Assembly (NCBI GenBank): GCA_027068835.1 | Contig: JAMOLY010000129.1 | Coordinates: 1 to 37,382, forward strand | From: Thiomicrorhabdus sp. | Lineage (GTDB): Bacteria > Pseudomonadota > Gammaproteobacteria > Thiomicrospirales > Thiomicrospiraceae | Reading direction: 5' to 3' | DNA: 37,382 nucleotides | Part shown: piece after piece, positions 8,931-16,832 of the stretch | How positions within the stretch are numbered: the first letter of the stretch is position 1 | How the letters are laid out: each line of letters opens with the position of its first letter | Notes under the pieces: generated by a model | What the model was told of the DNA's origin: nothing | The model's input: the letters and a program-made list of their open reading frames with translations, nothing else | Databases searched by the model: none | Made by a program: the position numbers and the translations under genes

Positions 8931-9614
8931 ATGCACCCTTCTAATTCAAATCAACCTCAAACCCAATTCACTTTTCATAACACATGGGTTCAATACGCTG
9001 ACAACAATATTGTTATTGCCAACAAGCCCAGCGGCTTGCTCTCGGTACCAGGGCGTGGGCCTGATAAACAAGAGTGTTTGGTCTCCCATCTAACCCCGCA
9101 CTTCCCGACAATTAAAATCGTACATCGATTGGACATGGACACTTCTGGCCTTATGGTACTAGCATTAAATGCCGACGCACACCGTAACCTAAGCCGCCAA
9201 TTTCAAGAGCGTGAAACCGCTAAAACGTATCATGCAGTCTGTGCAGGTATTCCTTTAAAAACTCAAGGAACCATTAAACTCCCCATGCGCTGTGATTGGG
9301 AAAAACGCCCCCTGCAAATGATTGATTTTAAGCAAGGAAAATCAGCCGAAACACACTGGAAAATTCTCAAACAGTACACCAATCACTTTCTCATTGAACT
9401 CACCCCCATTACAGGTCGCTCTCACCAACTGAGACTTCACATGAAATCACTTGGCCATCCTATTTTAGGCGATAACCTTTATGCCGATCCGATAACCCTC
9501 AATCAATCAAAACGCTTATTGCTCCACGCAACAACCCTCTCTTTTACCCATCCCGTGACCCAAAAAACTCTGCGCTTTCAGGCGCCTAATAATTTCCCCC
9601 CTCAAAATAAATAA
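8931..9614 (+). CDS. rluA: Dual-specificity rRNA/tRNA pseudouridine synthase RluA
   Basis: RluA makes pseudouridine 746 in 23S rRNA and 32 in some tRNAs. The 227-aa protein lacks an S4 domain, as RluA does, and carries NKPSGLLSVPGR, HRLDMDTSG (catalytic Asp68), CDWEKRPLQ, ITGRSHQLRLH and GHPILGDNLYA, a close match to E. coli RluA (219 aa) along its length. The Shine-Dalgarno is weak (AACCTTTATAA before ATG). The stop codon TAA (9612-9614) directly precedes the sigma54-type promoter of the next operon, so the two units abut without a terminator. Confidence 0.92.
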   Translation: MHPSNSNQPQTQFTFHNTWVQYADNNIVIANKPSGLLSVPGRGPDKQECLVSHLTPHFPTIKIVHRLDMDTSGLMVLALNADAHRNLSRQFQERETAKTYHAVCAGIPLKTQGTIKLPMRCDWEKRPLQMIDFKQGKSAETHWKILKQYTNHFLIELTPITGRSHQLRLHMKSLGHPILGDNLYADPITLNQSKRLLLHATTLSFTHPVTQKTLRFQAPNNFPPQNK

Positions 9615-9615
9615 A

Positions 9616-9631
9616 TGGCACATAAAATGCT
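9616..9631 (+). promoter_or_regulatory. Sigma54-type promoter for the unknown coiled-coil operon
   Basis: The plus strand reads TGGCAC-ATAAAA-TGCT, with GG (9617-9618), exactly ten bases, then GC (9629-9630). The -24 half is perfect consensus and the -12 half keeps TGC. The expected start is near 9642, about 40 nt before the ATG at 9682. The same element type precedes cheA and fliE, so a FleQ/FlrC-like activator is inferred. Confidence 0.65.
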
Positions 9632-9681
9632 TTTCCATCCCTAATTAGATCTCTCTAAAACACGCGATAGGAACCTTAGCC

Positions 9682-10695
9682 ATGTCGGATATTAATATTG
9701 AAAAAGACGATCAAGCCACACAAGAAATGCTCGACATGATGGGCGAGCTTTCAGAAGAGATGGACAGCACGCTGCAATCAAAAGACAGCGTGCAAACTGA
9801 TGAGCTACTTAATGAGCTAGAGGGACTGCCCAGTGAACTGGAAGCAGAACCACCAGCAACCATTGAGGTCATAGAGCCAGACAAAGAGACTCCTCTTGAT
9901 GTAAATGATATTGACAGTCTCATGGCTGAAATTAATGAAGACACCGAAACCTCTATTGAAACGTCCCCCCCCTCCATTACTACAGCACCTAAAACCATCG
10001 AAAACACTGCATCAAAAGATGCTGACGAACACATGGAACCCCCAGTAATAGAAGACCTTGAAAATCCTTCCATTGTTGAAGACGAAGATAATTTAGAGGC
10101 AACAACGCCAGATGAAATAAGCGATCTAGAGGATCAAAGCGGCACCCAGAATACAGATAATATACAAGAAACCGACGATATTCCTGACACCGAAACAGAG
10201 ATGGATTCAATAACAAACGAGGACAATATTGCCCCCCCCTCAGAAGACATTGCCGATATAAGTGCCACAGATGACGAGTCCAGTGAACCACAAGAACAAA
10301 CAGAATCTACGGATCAAGCCGAACAACTGATCTCACAAACTCAACAAGCCGTTGATACCATGAAAGAAGCAATTCAAATCGATCAAGATATTCAAGAAAT
10401 CGCTTCCAGCGTTCACGGTAATGCCCAAGAAGCGATCCAAATAGCCATTTCAACCAGTGAACAAGCGCAGCAGTCGGCCGAACAAATTCAACGCGCGATT
10501 GAAGCCACCTTTGTGGCCTCTGAAAATGCCTTTAGTGCGGCAAAAAATGCAGGCTATCACATTAATTTAGATGACATCAACGCCGAAAAATCCACTTCGG
10601 AAATTATCGAACAACTGCAAGAAATTGAAACTAAAAATAAACAATTAAAAGAAGTAAATCAAAACTTAAAACAACGAATTTCAGAGTTAAAATAA
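9682..10695 (+). CDS. Uncharacterised acidic coiled-coil protein
   Basis: I do not recognise this 337-aa protein. It has no signal peptide or membrane segment. Residues 1 to about 210 are strongly acidic, rich in Asp, Glu, Thr and Ser, and probably disordered, with short patterns such as DELLNELEGL and DIDSLMAEI. Residues about 215-337 are Ala/Gln/Glu-rich and likely helical, ending in a Lys/Glu-Leu coiled coil (QLKEVNQNLKQRISELK). Two C8 runs (9965-9972, 10232-10239) encode Pro-Pro in the disordered part. AGGA lies 13 nt before the ATG. The next gene follows after 27 bp in the same direction, and a sigma54-type site lies upstream. A cytoplasmic scaffold or partner for the next protein is an inference. 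Confidence 0.8.
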   Translation: MSDINIEKDDQATQEMLDMMGELSEEMDSTLQSKDSVQTDELLNELEGLPSELEAEPPATIEVIEPDKETPLDVNDIDSLMAEINEDTETSIETSPPSITTAPKTIENTASKDADEHMEPPVIEDLENPSIVEDEDNLEATTPDEISDLEDQSGTQNTDNIQETDDIPDTETEMDSITNEDNIAPPSEDIADISATDDESSEPQEQTESTDQAEQLISQTQQAVDTMKEAIQIDQDIQEIASSVHGNAQEAIQIAISTSEQAQQSAEQIQRAIEATFVASENAFSAAKNAGYHINLDDINAEKSTSEIIEQLQEIETKNKQLKEVNQNLKQRISELK

Positions 10696-10722
10696 AATTA
10701 ACACAAAAGCATAGGTAGCCCC

Positions 10723-11802
10723 ATGAGCAATATCGTTGACGACTTACTGCATGATGTCGAAGAACTCGAAGCCAGTACACAAGATATGGATAGCAATGTT
10801 CAAGGCCTTGAGCAACAAAAGTCCACTCTAAACGATCGCGTTAAAGCAACGCACGATAAAACATTGCTCGAAACCGCTAAAATATCACAAGAATCGGCCA
10901 AACAAAGTCACTCTGCTGCGGCCGCATCCATTAAGCTATCCGAACAACTTAAAGCCAGAAATACCGAGCTTGAAGAGCTCAGCAACAATTGGCGACAAGC
11001 GGTACGAAATACGCTAAGAGAACAGCAAACCGCCAAAAAATATTTTGCCGTTATGCTCGGGGCAACCCTAGCCATTAGCATCATATCACTTAGCTCCATT
11101 GGCTATTTTTTCTACCTTCTCAACCAACAAAACACGCAACACAAAGGTGAAATGCTTGATATTATTCAAACCGAAAGCAAGTTACTCAGCAATAAGCTTA
11201 CGGTAAAAACAGACGAACTTGCCTCTCTTACCGAAGCCATGAGTGCCGATGTAAAACGCCTAAGCAATCAAAACATTCAAAGCAGTACCAATACCAGTAG
11301 TGCCAAAGATATAAAACAAGCAACCGTTGATTCCAGTGACACCCAAAAAATTACCAACACAGAACTAAGCAAACAGGCGGCGACTCACGCCTTAAACATT
11401 AAACAACTTAATGCTCAGCACAAAGAGCTTAAAGCCTTAATTCAAAAGCTGTTCGTTCAAAAACAGACCGTTAAAAATATTCCACAAACAAAACAATCAG
11501 CAACCGATCCTGCACAACTTAAAAAATTAAACGATCTAAGCTGGCTCATTCGTAAACAAGGCAAGGCGTTAAAAACCATTCAAAAAACGCTCTCAGGAAA
11601 GCTCGAACGCCCATCTGATAACCGAAAAATCCAAAAAACATTAACCGCTCTCAAAGCAGAACTCAACACGCTTAACCAACAGCAAAATGAGATTAAACAG
11701 CAACTCAACACACTGCAAGAAAGTGTTTCAATACACCTTAAAAAGCCAGTACAAAAACCTCCCTACAGCTATAAATCAACGACCGATTACAAACTAGATT
11801 AA
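10723..11802 (+). CDS. Uncharacterised membrane-anchored coiled-coil protein
   Basis: I do not recognise this 359-aa protein. Residues 1-105 are a predicted cytoplasmic coiled coil (VDDLLHDVEELEAS, then repeated Ala/Gln/Lys helices). Residues about 107-132 form one transmembrane helix preceded by Lys-Lys. Residues about 133-359 are a Lys/Gln/Thr-rich, probably periplasmic region with heptad-like stretches (LKALIQKLFVQK, LNTLNQQQNEIKQQLNTL). The bitopic layout resembles structural scaffolds more than enzymes. It is the second gene of the sigma54-linked pair and converges on cheW. A role in motility or polar organisation is an inference from the promoter and neighbours only. Confidence 0.82.
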   Translation: MSNIVDDLLHDVEELEASTQDMDSNVQGLEQQKSTLNDRVKATHDKTLLETAKISQESAKQSHSAAAASIKLSEQLKARNTELEELSNNWRQAVRNTLREQQTAKKYFAVMLGATLAISIISLSSIGYFFYLLNQQNTQHKGEMLDIIQTESKLLSNKLTVKTDELASLTEAMSADVKRLSNQNIQSSTNTSSAKDIKQATVDSSDTQKITNTELSKQAATHALNIKQLNAQHKELKALIQKLFVQKQTVKNIPQTKQSATDPAQLKKLNDLSWLIRKQGKALKTIQKTLSGKLERPSDNRKIQKTLTALKAELNTLNQQQNEIKQQLNTLQESVSIHLKKPVQKPPYSYKSTTDYKLD

Positions 11803-11881
11803 AACCTGAATCCGTAACTTCACTATGAAATTGGCAAGGTAATCAAACTTTGGTTTTCCACAAAATTATTTACAGACGCTG

Positions 11882-11907
11882 TAAATAAATCACGTATGAT
11901 TTATTTA
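11882..11907. repeat. Perfect 11-bp inverted repeat between convergent genes
   Basis: TAAATAAATCA (11882-11892), loop CGTA, TGATTTATTTA (11897-11907). It lies 80 bp after the coiled-coil operon and 81 bp before the cheW stop. It lacks GC content and a T-run, so it is a poor classical terminator; an operator or weak bidirectional hairpin is possible. Confidence 0.5.
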
Positions 11908-11988
11908 GCTCCACACCCAAAATTAGATATTTACGATTGCCATCAGAATGATTGACAGGGTTGCTCGAACGGTCAATTCAGAAACGAA

Positions 11989-12495
11989 TTACTCAATTCC
12001 TGAAAACATATTATCAACATCAATCAAAATAATAACGTTGTCTTGAAAATGGGCAATGCCTTGAATATAACGAGAAGCGCCCTCTTTGGAAGCTGAAAGT
12101 GGCTCTATTTTATCATCTGGAATGTCTTTAACTTCCATCACAAAATCAACGAGTAACCCAACGGTTCGCTCTTCATCCAATTCAACAATAATAATTCGAG
12201 ACAAATCATTAATCTCTCGACTGGGCATGTTGTACATACTACGTGAGTCAACAACGGTTACAATCACACCGCGAACATTAATAACGCCTAAAACCCCGTA
12301 AGCGGCTCCCGCAACATTGCGAATATTACCAACCCTTAAAACTTCTCGTATTTTTTTAACCTGAATGCCATACACTTCATTTTCTAGCGTAAACAACACA
12401 CAACGAGTACAAGGGCCTAAGTACGCTGGCTCATCACCGTAATCATCTATTTGTGCATTATTACCAAAAATGGGCATCTCATCTGCTACATCCAT
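11989..12495 (-). CDS. cheW: Chemotaxis coupling protein CheW
   Basis: CheW links chemoreceptors to the CheA kinase in the polar signalling array. The 168-aa protein is a single CheW domain: CVLFTLENEVYGIQVKKIRE, then GVLGVINVRGVIVTVVDSR (conserved N-x-R-G), then a C-terminal IQGIAHFQDNVIILIDVD. About 28 residues of acidic N-terminal extension precede the domain, slightly longer than in E. coli CheW (167 aa in total). AAGGAG precedes the ATG. It follows cheA on the same strand, but the 194-bp gap holds a 167-bp palindrome with terminator character, so its expression may be uncoupled from cheA. Confidence 0.95.
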   Translation of the reverse strand: MDVADEMPIFGNNAQIDDYGDEPAYLGPCTRCVLFTLENEVYGIQVKKIREVLRVGNIRNVAGAAYGVLGVINVRGVIVTVVDSRSMYNMPSREINDLSRIIIVELDEERTVGLLVDFVMEVKDIPDDKIEPLSASKEGASRYIQGIAHFQDNVIILIDVDNMFSGIE

Positions 12496-12521
12496 ATCTA
12501 TAACTCCTTATTTACATGAGC

Positions 12522-12688
12522 TTCCCGACTCCCCAGATAGAAATATGAATTAGAGTGCAAGCAATTGATGTGCATAGTGAACTCAAAAAAAACAATGTCA
12601 CCTTATTGGTGATGTGTCCTTTTTTGAGTTTACTAGGTGCATTAAGGGCTTATGCTATAAACGTATTTTATATCTGGGGATTCGGGAA
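12522..12688. repeat. 167-bp near-palindromic element (MITE-like) between cheA and cheW
   Basis: Left arm 12522-12602 and right arm 12608-12688 are each 81 bp and pair without gaps around a 5-nt TTATT loop centred at 12605. I count 56 of 81 identical positions between the left arm and the reverse complement of the right. The outer 18 bp differ at one position (TTCCCGACTCCCCAGATA versus TTCCCGAATCCCCAGATA). Many inner differences are transitions compatible with G-U pairing. The form fits a miniature inverted-repeat element or a long structured RNA. The right end lies one base before the cheA stop codon. I saw no second copy in the window. Confidence 0.85.
12585..12613 (-). terminator. Possible terminator at the tip of the palindrome, downstream of cheA
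   Basis: On the minus strand the tip reads ATCACC-AATAA-GGTGAC followed by ATTG and eight T (A8 at 12585-12592). The stem is only 5-6 bp but is extended by the long outer arms. It could stop cheA transcription before cheW. Confidence 0.4.
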
Positions 12689-12689
12689 C

Positions 12690-14723
12690 TTATTGAAAAC
12701 GCTCAACCACACCAGGCAAATCTAAAATTAAGGCGATGCTTCCATTACCCGTAATCGTTGCGCCAGCATATCCCGTCGCATTTTTTAGCATGACACCTAA
12801 TGGCTTAATGACCACCTCTTCCTGACCATTTACTTGATTAACCACAAGCCCAGCACGTTGATTTCCTACCGCAACCATAACCACTTTATCCCCCCTGTAA
12901 TTATCTTTGGGTTTGTCGGCCGCAAGCCATTCATTTAAAAAATACAGCGGAACACTTTCATCTCTTAAGCGCACCATCATTTGGCCATCAATTTTATTGG
13001 TTTTTTCAGGATTAAAATCAAAAATTTCTTGAACACTGGTTAAGGGAATCGCATAACTGTCTTCATTAAAGCCAACCATCAAAGTAGGAAGAATCGCGAG
13101 CGTAAGCGGTACTCGAATACTGATCTTCGAGCCTTCTCCCAATACTGAGTCAATATCAATACTGCCGTTAAGCTTGGTAATCATGGTTTTCACAACATCC
13201 ATTCCAACGCCACGACCAGATATATCACTCACCTGCTCTGCGGTTGAAAAACCTGCGGATAAAATTAATTCAAACGCAGACTTATCATCCATTTGACTGG
13301 CAGCTTGTTCATCCATCATGCCTTTTTCAACGGCTTTTTGGCGCAGAACGTCAGGATCCATTCCCTTACCATCATCGGTAATAGACAATAGAATATGATC
13401 CCCCTCTTGCTTGGCTGCCAGCACCACTGTACCCGTTTCAGGCTTACCTGCGGCCGCACGAATATCAGGCATTTCAACCCCATGATCCACGGAGTTTCGT
13501 ACTAAATGTACGAGAGGATCGGCAAGTGCTTCAACCAAATTTTTATCCAAATCGGTCTCTTCACCTTCTAGTTTTAACTCTATTTTTTTACCCAACTTTC
13601 GGGCTAAATCGCGTACCACTCGTGGAAAGCGTCCAAACACTTTTTTAACAGGCTGCATACGAGTTTTGAGTACAGAAGCCTGTAAATCGGTCGTAACATG
13701 ATCTAAATTAGCAACAGCATTGGCAAGGTCTTCTGGATCAGTATTTTTACCTTTTAAGGTCAGCAAACGATTACGAACCAACACCAACTCTCCCACCAAG
13801 TTCATAATGTCATCTAAACGTTTCGTATCCACTCGAACCGTCGATTCAGTGGTATTTTTAGTCGCGGGCTTTGCTTGATCTTTGGTACTTGGTTTTGATG
13901 CCGTCGCTTTAGGCGAAGGTTTCGGTTTTGCTTTAGGGGGGGGGGGAGAAATTTTAGGCGCAGAATTTGCCGCAAGCTTTGGTTCTGCTTTACTCGTATC
14001 TCGTTGATTCAACAACGCATCAAACTCTTCATCCGTCATATCGCCATCAGGGTCAACACCGTCTGGTAACGATAACGTTGCCGAATCACTGCTTGCAGAT
14101 CCACTGGTATCTCGTTGGTTTAACAACGCCTCAAATTCTTCATCCGTCATGTCCCCATCAGGGTCAACGCCTTCTGGTAACGATAACGTTGCTGAATCAC
14201 TGCTTGCAGATCCGCTAGTATCTCGTTGGTTTAGTAGCGCCTCAAATTCTTCATCCGTCATATCCCCATCAGGGTCAACACCATCCGCTAATTGCAATGC
14301 AGATTCAGCCGAATTTGATACTTCCGAAACAGGTTCCTCCACTTTCTTTCCCGTTAACGCATCCAAATCAATTAACAGTTGAGGGTCATTTTCGGGCAAC
14401 TCTCGTGCGCCATCATTCAATTTCTCCATGGCCTCACTGATGACATCAAACGCTCTTAAAATGACTTCTACAGCCACTTCATCGTATTCAACATCACCGT
14501 TACGAATTTTATCAAATACGTTTTCAGCACGATGACAAACTTCAATTAAAGGGGTAATCGCCAGAAATCCTGCCCCCCCTTTAATGGTATGAAACCCTCG
14601 GAACACCGCGTTTAATAAATCACTGTCTGTTGGCGAGTTCTCCAAATCAACCAGTTGATCATTTAATTGGTCTACTAGGTCAGAAGCTTCAACTAAAAAG
14701 TCCTGTAAAATCTCTTCATCCAC
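12690..14723 (-). CDS. cheA: Chemotaxis sensor kinase CheA with repeat-containing linker
   Basis: CheA autophosphorylates and passes phosphate to CheY. The 677-aa protein has an HPt domain with His45 in FRGFHTIKGGAGFL, the dimerisation domain from about residue 297 (RLDDIMNLVGELVLVRNRL), an HATPase domain (N-box NSVDHG, G1 DDGKGMD, G2 GRGVGMDVV near 503-511) and a C-terminal CheW-like domain. Between HPt and dimerisation there is no recognisable P2 domain; instead there are three 37-residue repeats (about 148-245) and a Pro/Lys-rich linker. The start is GTG with GGAG 8 nt upstream. A sigma54-type promoter lies 48 bp upstream. G/C runs: 11 at 13936-13946 and 7 at 14573-14579. Confidence 0.96.
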   Translation of the reverse strand: MDEEILQDFLVEASDLVDQLNDQLVDLENSPTDSDLLNAVFRGFHTIKGGAGFLAITPLIEVCHRAENVFDKIRNGDVEYDEVAVEVILRAFDVISEAMEKLNDGARELPENDPQLLIDLDALTGKKVEEPVSEVSNSAESALQLADGVDPDGDMTDEEFEALLNQRDTSGSASSDSATLSLPEGVDPDGDMTDEEFEALLNQRDTSGSASSDSATLSLPDGVDPDGDMTDEEFDALLNQRDTSKAEPKLAANSAPKISPPPPKAKPKPSPKATASKPSTKDQAKPATKNTTESTVRVDTKRLDDIMNLVGELVLVRNRLLTLKGKNTDPEDLANAVANLDHVTTDLQASVLKTRMQPVKKVFGRFPRVVRDLARKLGKKIELKLEGEETDLDKNLVEALADPLVHLVRNSVDHGVEMPDIRAAAGKPETGTVVLAAKQEGDHILLSITDDGKGMDPDVLRQKAVEKGMMDEQAASQMDDKSAFELILSAGFSTAEQVSDISGRGVGMDVVKTMITKLNGSIDIDSVLGEGSKISIRVPLTLAILPTLMVGFNEDSYAIPLTSVQEIFDFNPEKTNKIDGQMMVRLRDESVPLYFLNEWLAADKPKDNYRGDKVVMVAVGNQRAGLVVNQVNGQEEVVIKPLGVMLKNATGYAGATITGNGSIALILDLPGVVERFQ
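13936..13946. repeat. 11-bp G tract inside cheA (C11 on the coding strand)
   Basis: The run encodes four prolines in the flexible linker before the dimerisation domain. Length change by one base would frameshift the kinase and CheW-like domains away. Confidence 0.95.
13997..14287 (-). repeat. Three 111-bp tandem repeats in cheA
   Basis: Near-identical copies begin at 13997, 14108 and 14219 on the plus strand; the third is partial. They encode GVDPDGDMTDEEFEALLNQR followed by a Ser/Ala/Thr-rich spacer. DEEFEALL-type motifs occur singly in CheA linkers of other gammaproteobacteria, as far as I recall; triplication is local. Confidence 0.92.
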
Positions 14724-14770
14724 AGCGCTTACTCCACTTGATTATATGTGCTTAACATACTCAAAACCAA

Positions 14771-14786
14771 AGCAATGATTGTGCCA
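14771..14786 (-). promoter_or_regulatory. Sigma54-type promoter upstream of cheA
   Basis: The minus strand reads TGGCACAATCATTGCT, with GG, exactly ten bases, then GC: a near-perfect -24/-12 element. The expected start is near 14760, 37 nt before the GTG. A run of eight G/C (14802-14809) lies about 16 bp farther upstream. It gives cheA its own promoter, separate from the flhA-to-cheZ transcript. Confidence 0.75.
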
Positions 14787-14830
14787 CAAGATTTTTCTCC
14801 TCCCCCCCCTTCTCTATAACGAAAAGCTTA

Positions 14831-15520
14831 CTAAATACCAAGCTCTCCCAGTAAATCGTCTACAGCATCTTGAGAATCCATGGAGTTTTGTTTTGATTTT
14901 TGGGTTACATTGGGGCCAATGCCTTTCATTTCGTCCTGTTTTTGTTCGTCGCCTTCTTCTTTATCTGGAATGGCATCGTAGTCATGGCGGGAGTCTGAAA
15001 TGAGCTGAATTAAACTTTGCTCTAATGCTGACACAGTTAATAATACACGGTTCAAAACTTGACCCGTTAGGTCTTGAAAAGACTGCGCCAACAAAATATT
15101 GGTTAACTCTGTATTTAACTCATTCAACTGTTTTTGAAGTGGTTCTGATCGATTTTTATTGGAGCCTTCATTGAAACTTTCCTGCACCAGCAAAGCAATT
15201 GACTCACTTAGATCCATCGCCCTCTCCGTTGAAGCTAAGGTTTTTGAACACGCTTCGTCGGTGGATGAGAGTACATATTCTAAACGTTCTGTCACATCAG
15301 GAAGATCGTGTTTTGTTTGCAGCAATAGACGATTATCAACCAATTCATCTAAGGTATCGTGTAAATTATTCGTGAGACTGCTTAAGCGTTGATAAAGCTC
15401 AGACTCTCTTAATTGAGTCAGTTCATCCAATAACATTGCTGCTTGAGTTTGATCGTTTTCTTGTAACGCATTAAGCAATGCTTGAACTTTTTTTATTTCA
15501 ATGTGAGTTGCACATGTCAT
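14831..15520 (-). CDS. cheZ: CheY-P phosphatase CheZ
   Basis: CheZ dephosphorylates CheY-P and so ends the switching signal. The 229-aa helical protein has the catalytic motif AQSFQDLTGQVLNRVL, whose conserved Gln inserts into the CheY active site, and the C-terminal CheY-binding helix DAVDDLLGELGI after a flexible acidic linker. This matches E. coli CheZ (214 aa) in layout. GGAG lies 9-10 nt before the ATG. A terminator-like hairpin separates it from cheY upstream; cheA starts 107 bp downstream behind its own promoter. Confidence 0.95.
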   Translation of the reverse strand: MTCATHIEIKKVQALLNALQENDQTQAAMLLDELTQLRESELYQRLSSLTNNLHDTLDELVDNRLLLQTKHDLPDVTERLEYVLSSTDEACSKTLASTERAMDLSESIALLVQESFNEGSNKNRSEPLQKQLNELNTELTNILLAQSFQDLTGQVLNRVLLTVSALEQSLIQLISDSRHDYDAIPDKEEGDEQKQDEMKGIGPNVTQKSKQNSMDSQDAVDDLLGELGI

Positions 15521-15568
15521 TGAGTATCACTCCAATATTTTTAATTCATTATCCAGATTACTGAATAC

Positions 15569-15606
15569 AAAAAAACCCTATACAACGTCATTATCGTATA
15601 GGGCTT
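15569..15606 (-). terminator. Terminator-like hairpin between cheY and cheZ
   Basis: The minus strand reads GCCCTATAC, a 12-nt loop, GTATAGGG and seven T (stem arms 15576-15583 and 15596-15603). It may reduce cheZ expression relative to cheY or end the upstream transcript. Confidence 0.65.
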
Positions 15607-15654
15607 TAATTAAAACTAATCACAATTTTTTATACGGTCTTTTCACTACTTTGT

Positions 15655-16059
15655 TTAACCATTTTGCCTTTCTGCAACGCGTTCAAAAATTTTATGTATT
15701 TTGGCGTTCAGTGTAGCTGCCGTAAAGGGTTTTACAATATAGCCGTCCACACCTGCTTGTGCAGCTTCTAAAATTTGACTGCGCTTTGCCTCTGCGGTAA
15801 TCAATAAAAATGGGGTATTTTGCAGGTTAGCATCAGCACGAACATGCTTTAGTAGCTCAAGCCCTGTCATATCAGGCATATTCCAATCACTAACAATAAA
15901 GTCATATTTTCCTGTCTGCACCATGGGCCAAGCGGTTGCTCCGTCATCGGCTTCATCAAATTTATGAAAGCCTAACTCTTTCAATAAGTTTTTAACAATT
16001 CGTCTCATGGTGGAAAAATCATCAACGACTAAAATATTCATATCTCTATTCATTTGCAT
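15655..16059 (-). CDS. cheY: Chemotaxis response regulator CheY
   Basis: CheY-P binds FliM and FliN to reverse the motor. The 134-aa receiver has the acidic pocket ([10 protein letters not shown]), phospho-acceptor Asp58 (SDWNMPDM), Thr88 (LLITAE) and Lys110 (VKPFT). [19 protein letters not shown] is almost identical to E. coli CheY, which fits a genuine motor-binding CheY. AGGA lies 8 nt before the ATG. It follows fliA after 38 bp in the flhA-to-cheZ operon; the hairpin after it may set the CheY:CheZ ratio. Confidence 0.97.
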   Translation of the reverse strand: MQMNRDMNILVVDDFSTMRRIVKNLLKELGFHKFDEADDGATAWPMVQTGKYDFIVSDWNMPDMTGLELLKHVRADANLQNTPFLLITAEAKRSQILEAAQAGVDGYIVKPFTAATLNAKIHKIFERVAERQNG

Positions 16060-16097
16060 TTTTTTATTCCTAATAATCTTACACTTAATTTTATTTA

Positions 16098-16826
16098 TTA
16101 TTTAATCCAATCGGCCATACGAGAACGTATTCTTTTAATGGCTTGGCTGTGTATCTGGCTAATGCGTGATTCACTGACAGACAGTACTTCACCAATCTCT
16201 TTTAAATTTAACTCTTCGTCGTAATACAGCGACATTACCAACTTTTCTTTTTCTGGCAAACTGGATATTTCGTCCACCAATGCTTCTTGAAAACCCGATT
16301 CAACCAGCTCAGCAAACGGGGTTGCGCTATTGCTGACCATTCTGTCTTCTGACAACTCATGGTGATCGGGCAAATCAATTGAGAGCAGTTGCACCGAGTT
16401 GGTATCTTGTAAAATATGATAATATTCGTCAATTGACACATCCATTTGCATAGCAATTTCATTGTCCCGTGCCTCTCGCCCTAAGCGCGATTCAACTTGG
16501 TTAATGGCCTCACTCACGGCTCTTGATTTACGGTAAACGGAACGAGGTGTCCAATCGCCTTTGCGAATTTCATCCAACATGGCGCCTCTAATTCGAATCC
16601 CCGCATACGTTTCAAAACTCGCGCCTTGATTTGAATTAAATTTTTGCATGGCCTCCATTAACCCAACGATGCCTGACTGAATTAAGTCATCCACAAACAC
16701 ACTGTCGGGCAAGCGACCTTTTAAGTGATAGGCAATTCGCTTAACCAAGGGCAGATATTGCTCAAGCTCTTGAACCCCATTGGCCGCCTGTTTCTGAACG
16801 TCTTCGTATGCAGTTGTACCTGTCAT
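16098..16826 (-). CDS. fliA: Flagellar sigma factor FliA (sigma28)
   Basis: FliA directs RNA polymerase to late flagellar and chemotaxis promoters and is held by anti-sigma FlgM. The 242-aa protein has region 2 ([46 protein letters not shown]), region 3 ([19 protein letters not shown]) and region 4 with the helix-turn-helix ([19 protein letters not shown]). Length and motifs match the family. It starts 6 bp after fleN, so it is co-transcribed with flhA-flhF-fleN. No flgM gene is present in the window. Confidence 0.97.
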   Translation of the reverse strand: MTGTTAYEDVQKQAANGVQELEQYLPLVKRIAYHLKGRLPDSVFVDDLIQSGIVGLMEAMQKFNSNQGASFETYAGIRIRGAMLDEIRKGDWTPRSVYRKSRAVSEAINQVESRLGREARDNEIAMQMDVSIDEYYHILQDTNSVQLLSIDLPDHHELSEDRMVSNSATPFAELVESGFQEALVDEISSLPEKEKLVMSLYYDEELNLKEIGEVLSVSESRISQIHSQAIKRIRSRMADWIK

Positions 16827-16832
16827 AGAACT

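Noticed and set aside
14000-14287. EF-hand-like loop DPDGDMTDEEFE in the CheA repeats
   Set aside because: Acidic residues fit positions 1, 3, 5, 9 and 12, but the glycine at 6 and the hydrophobic at 8 are missing and no flanking helix pair is evident, so calcium binding is not supported.
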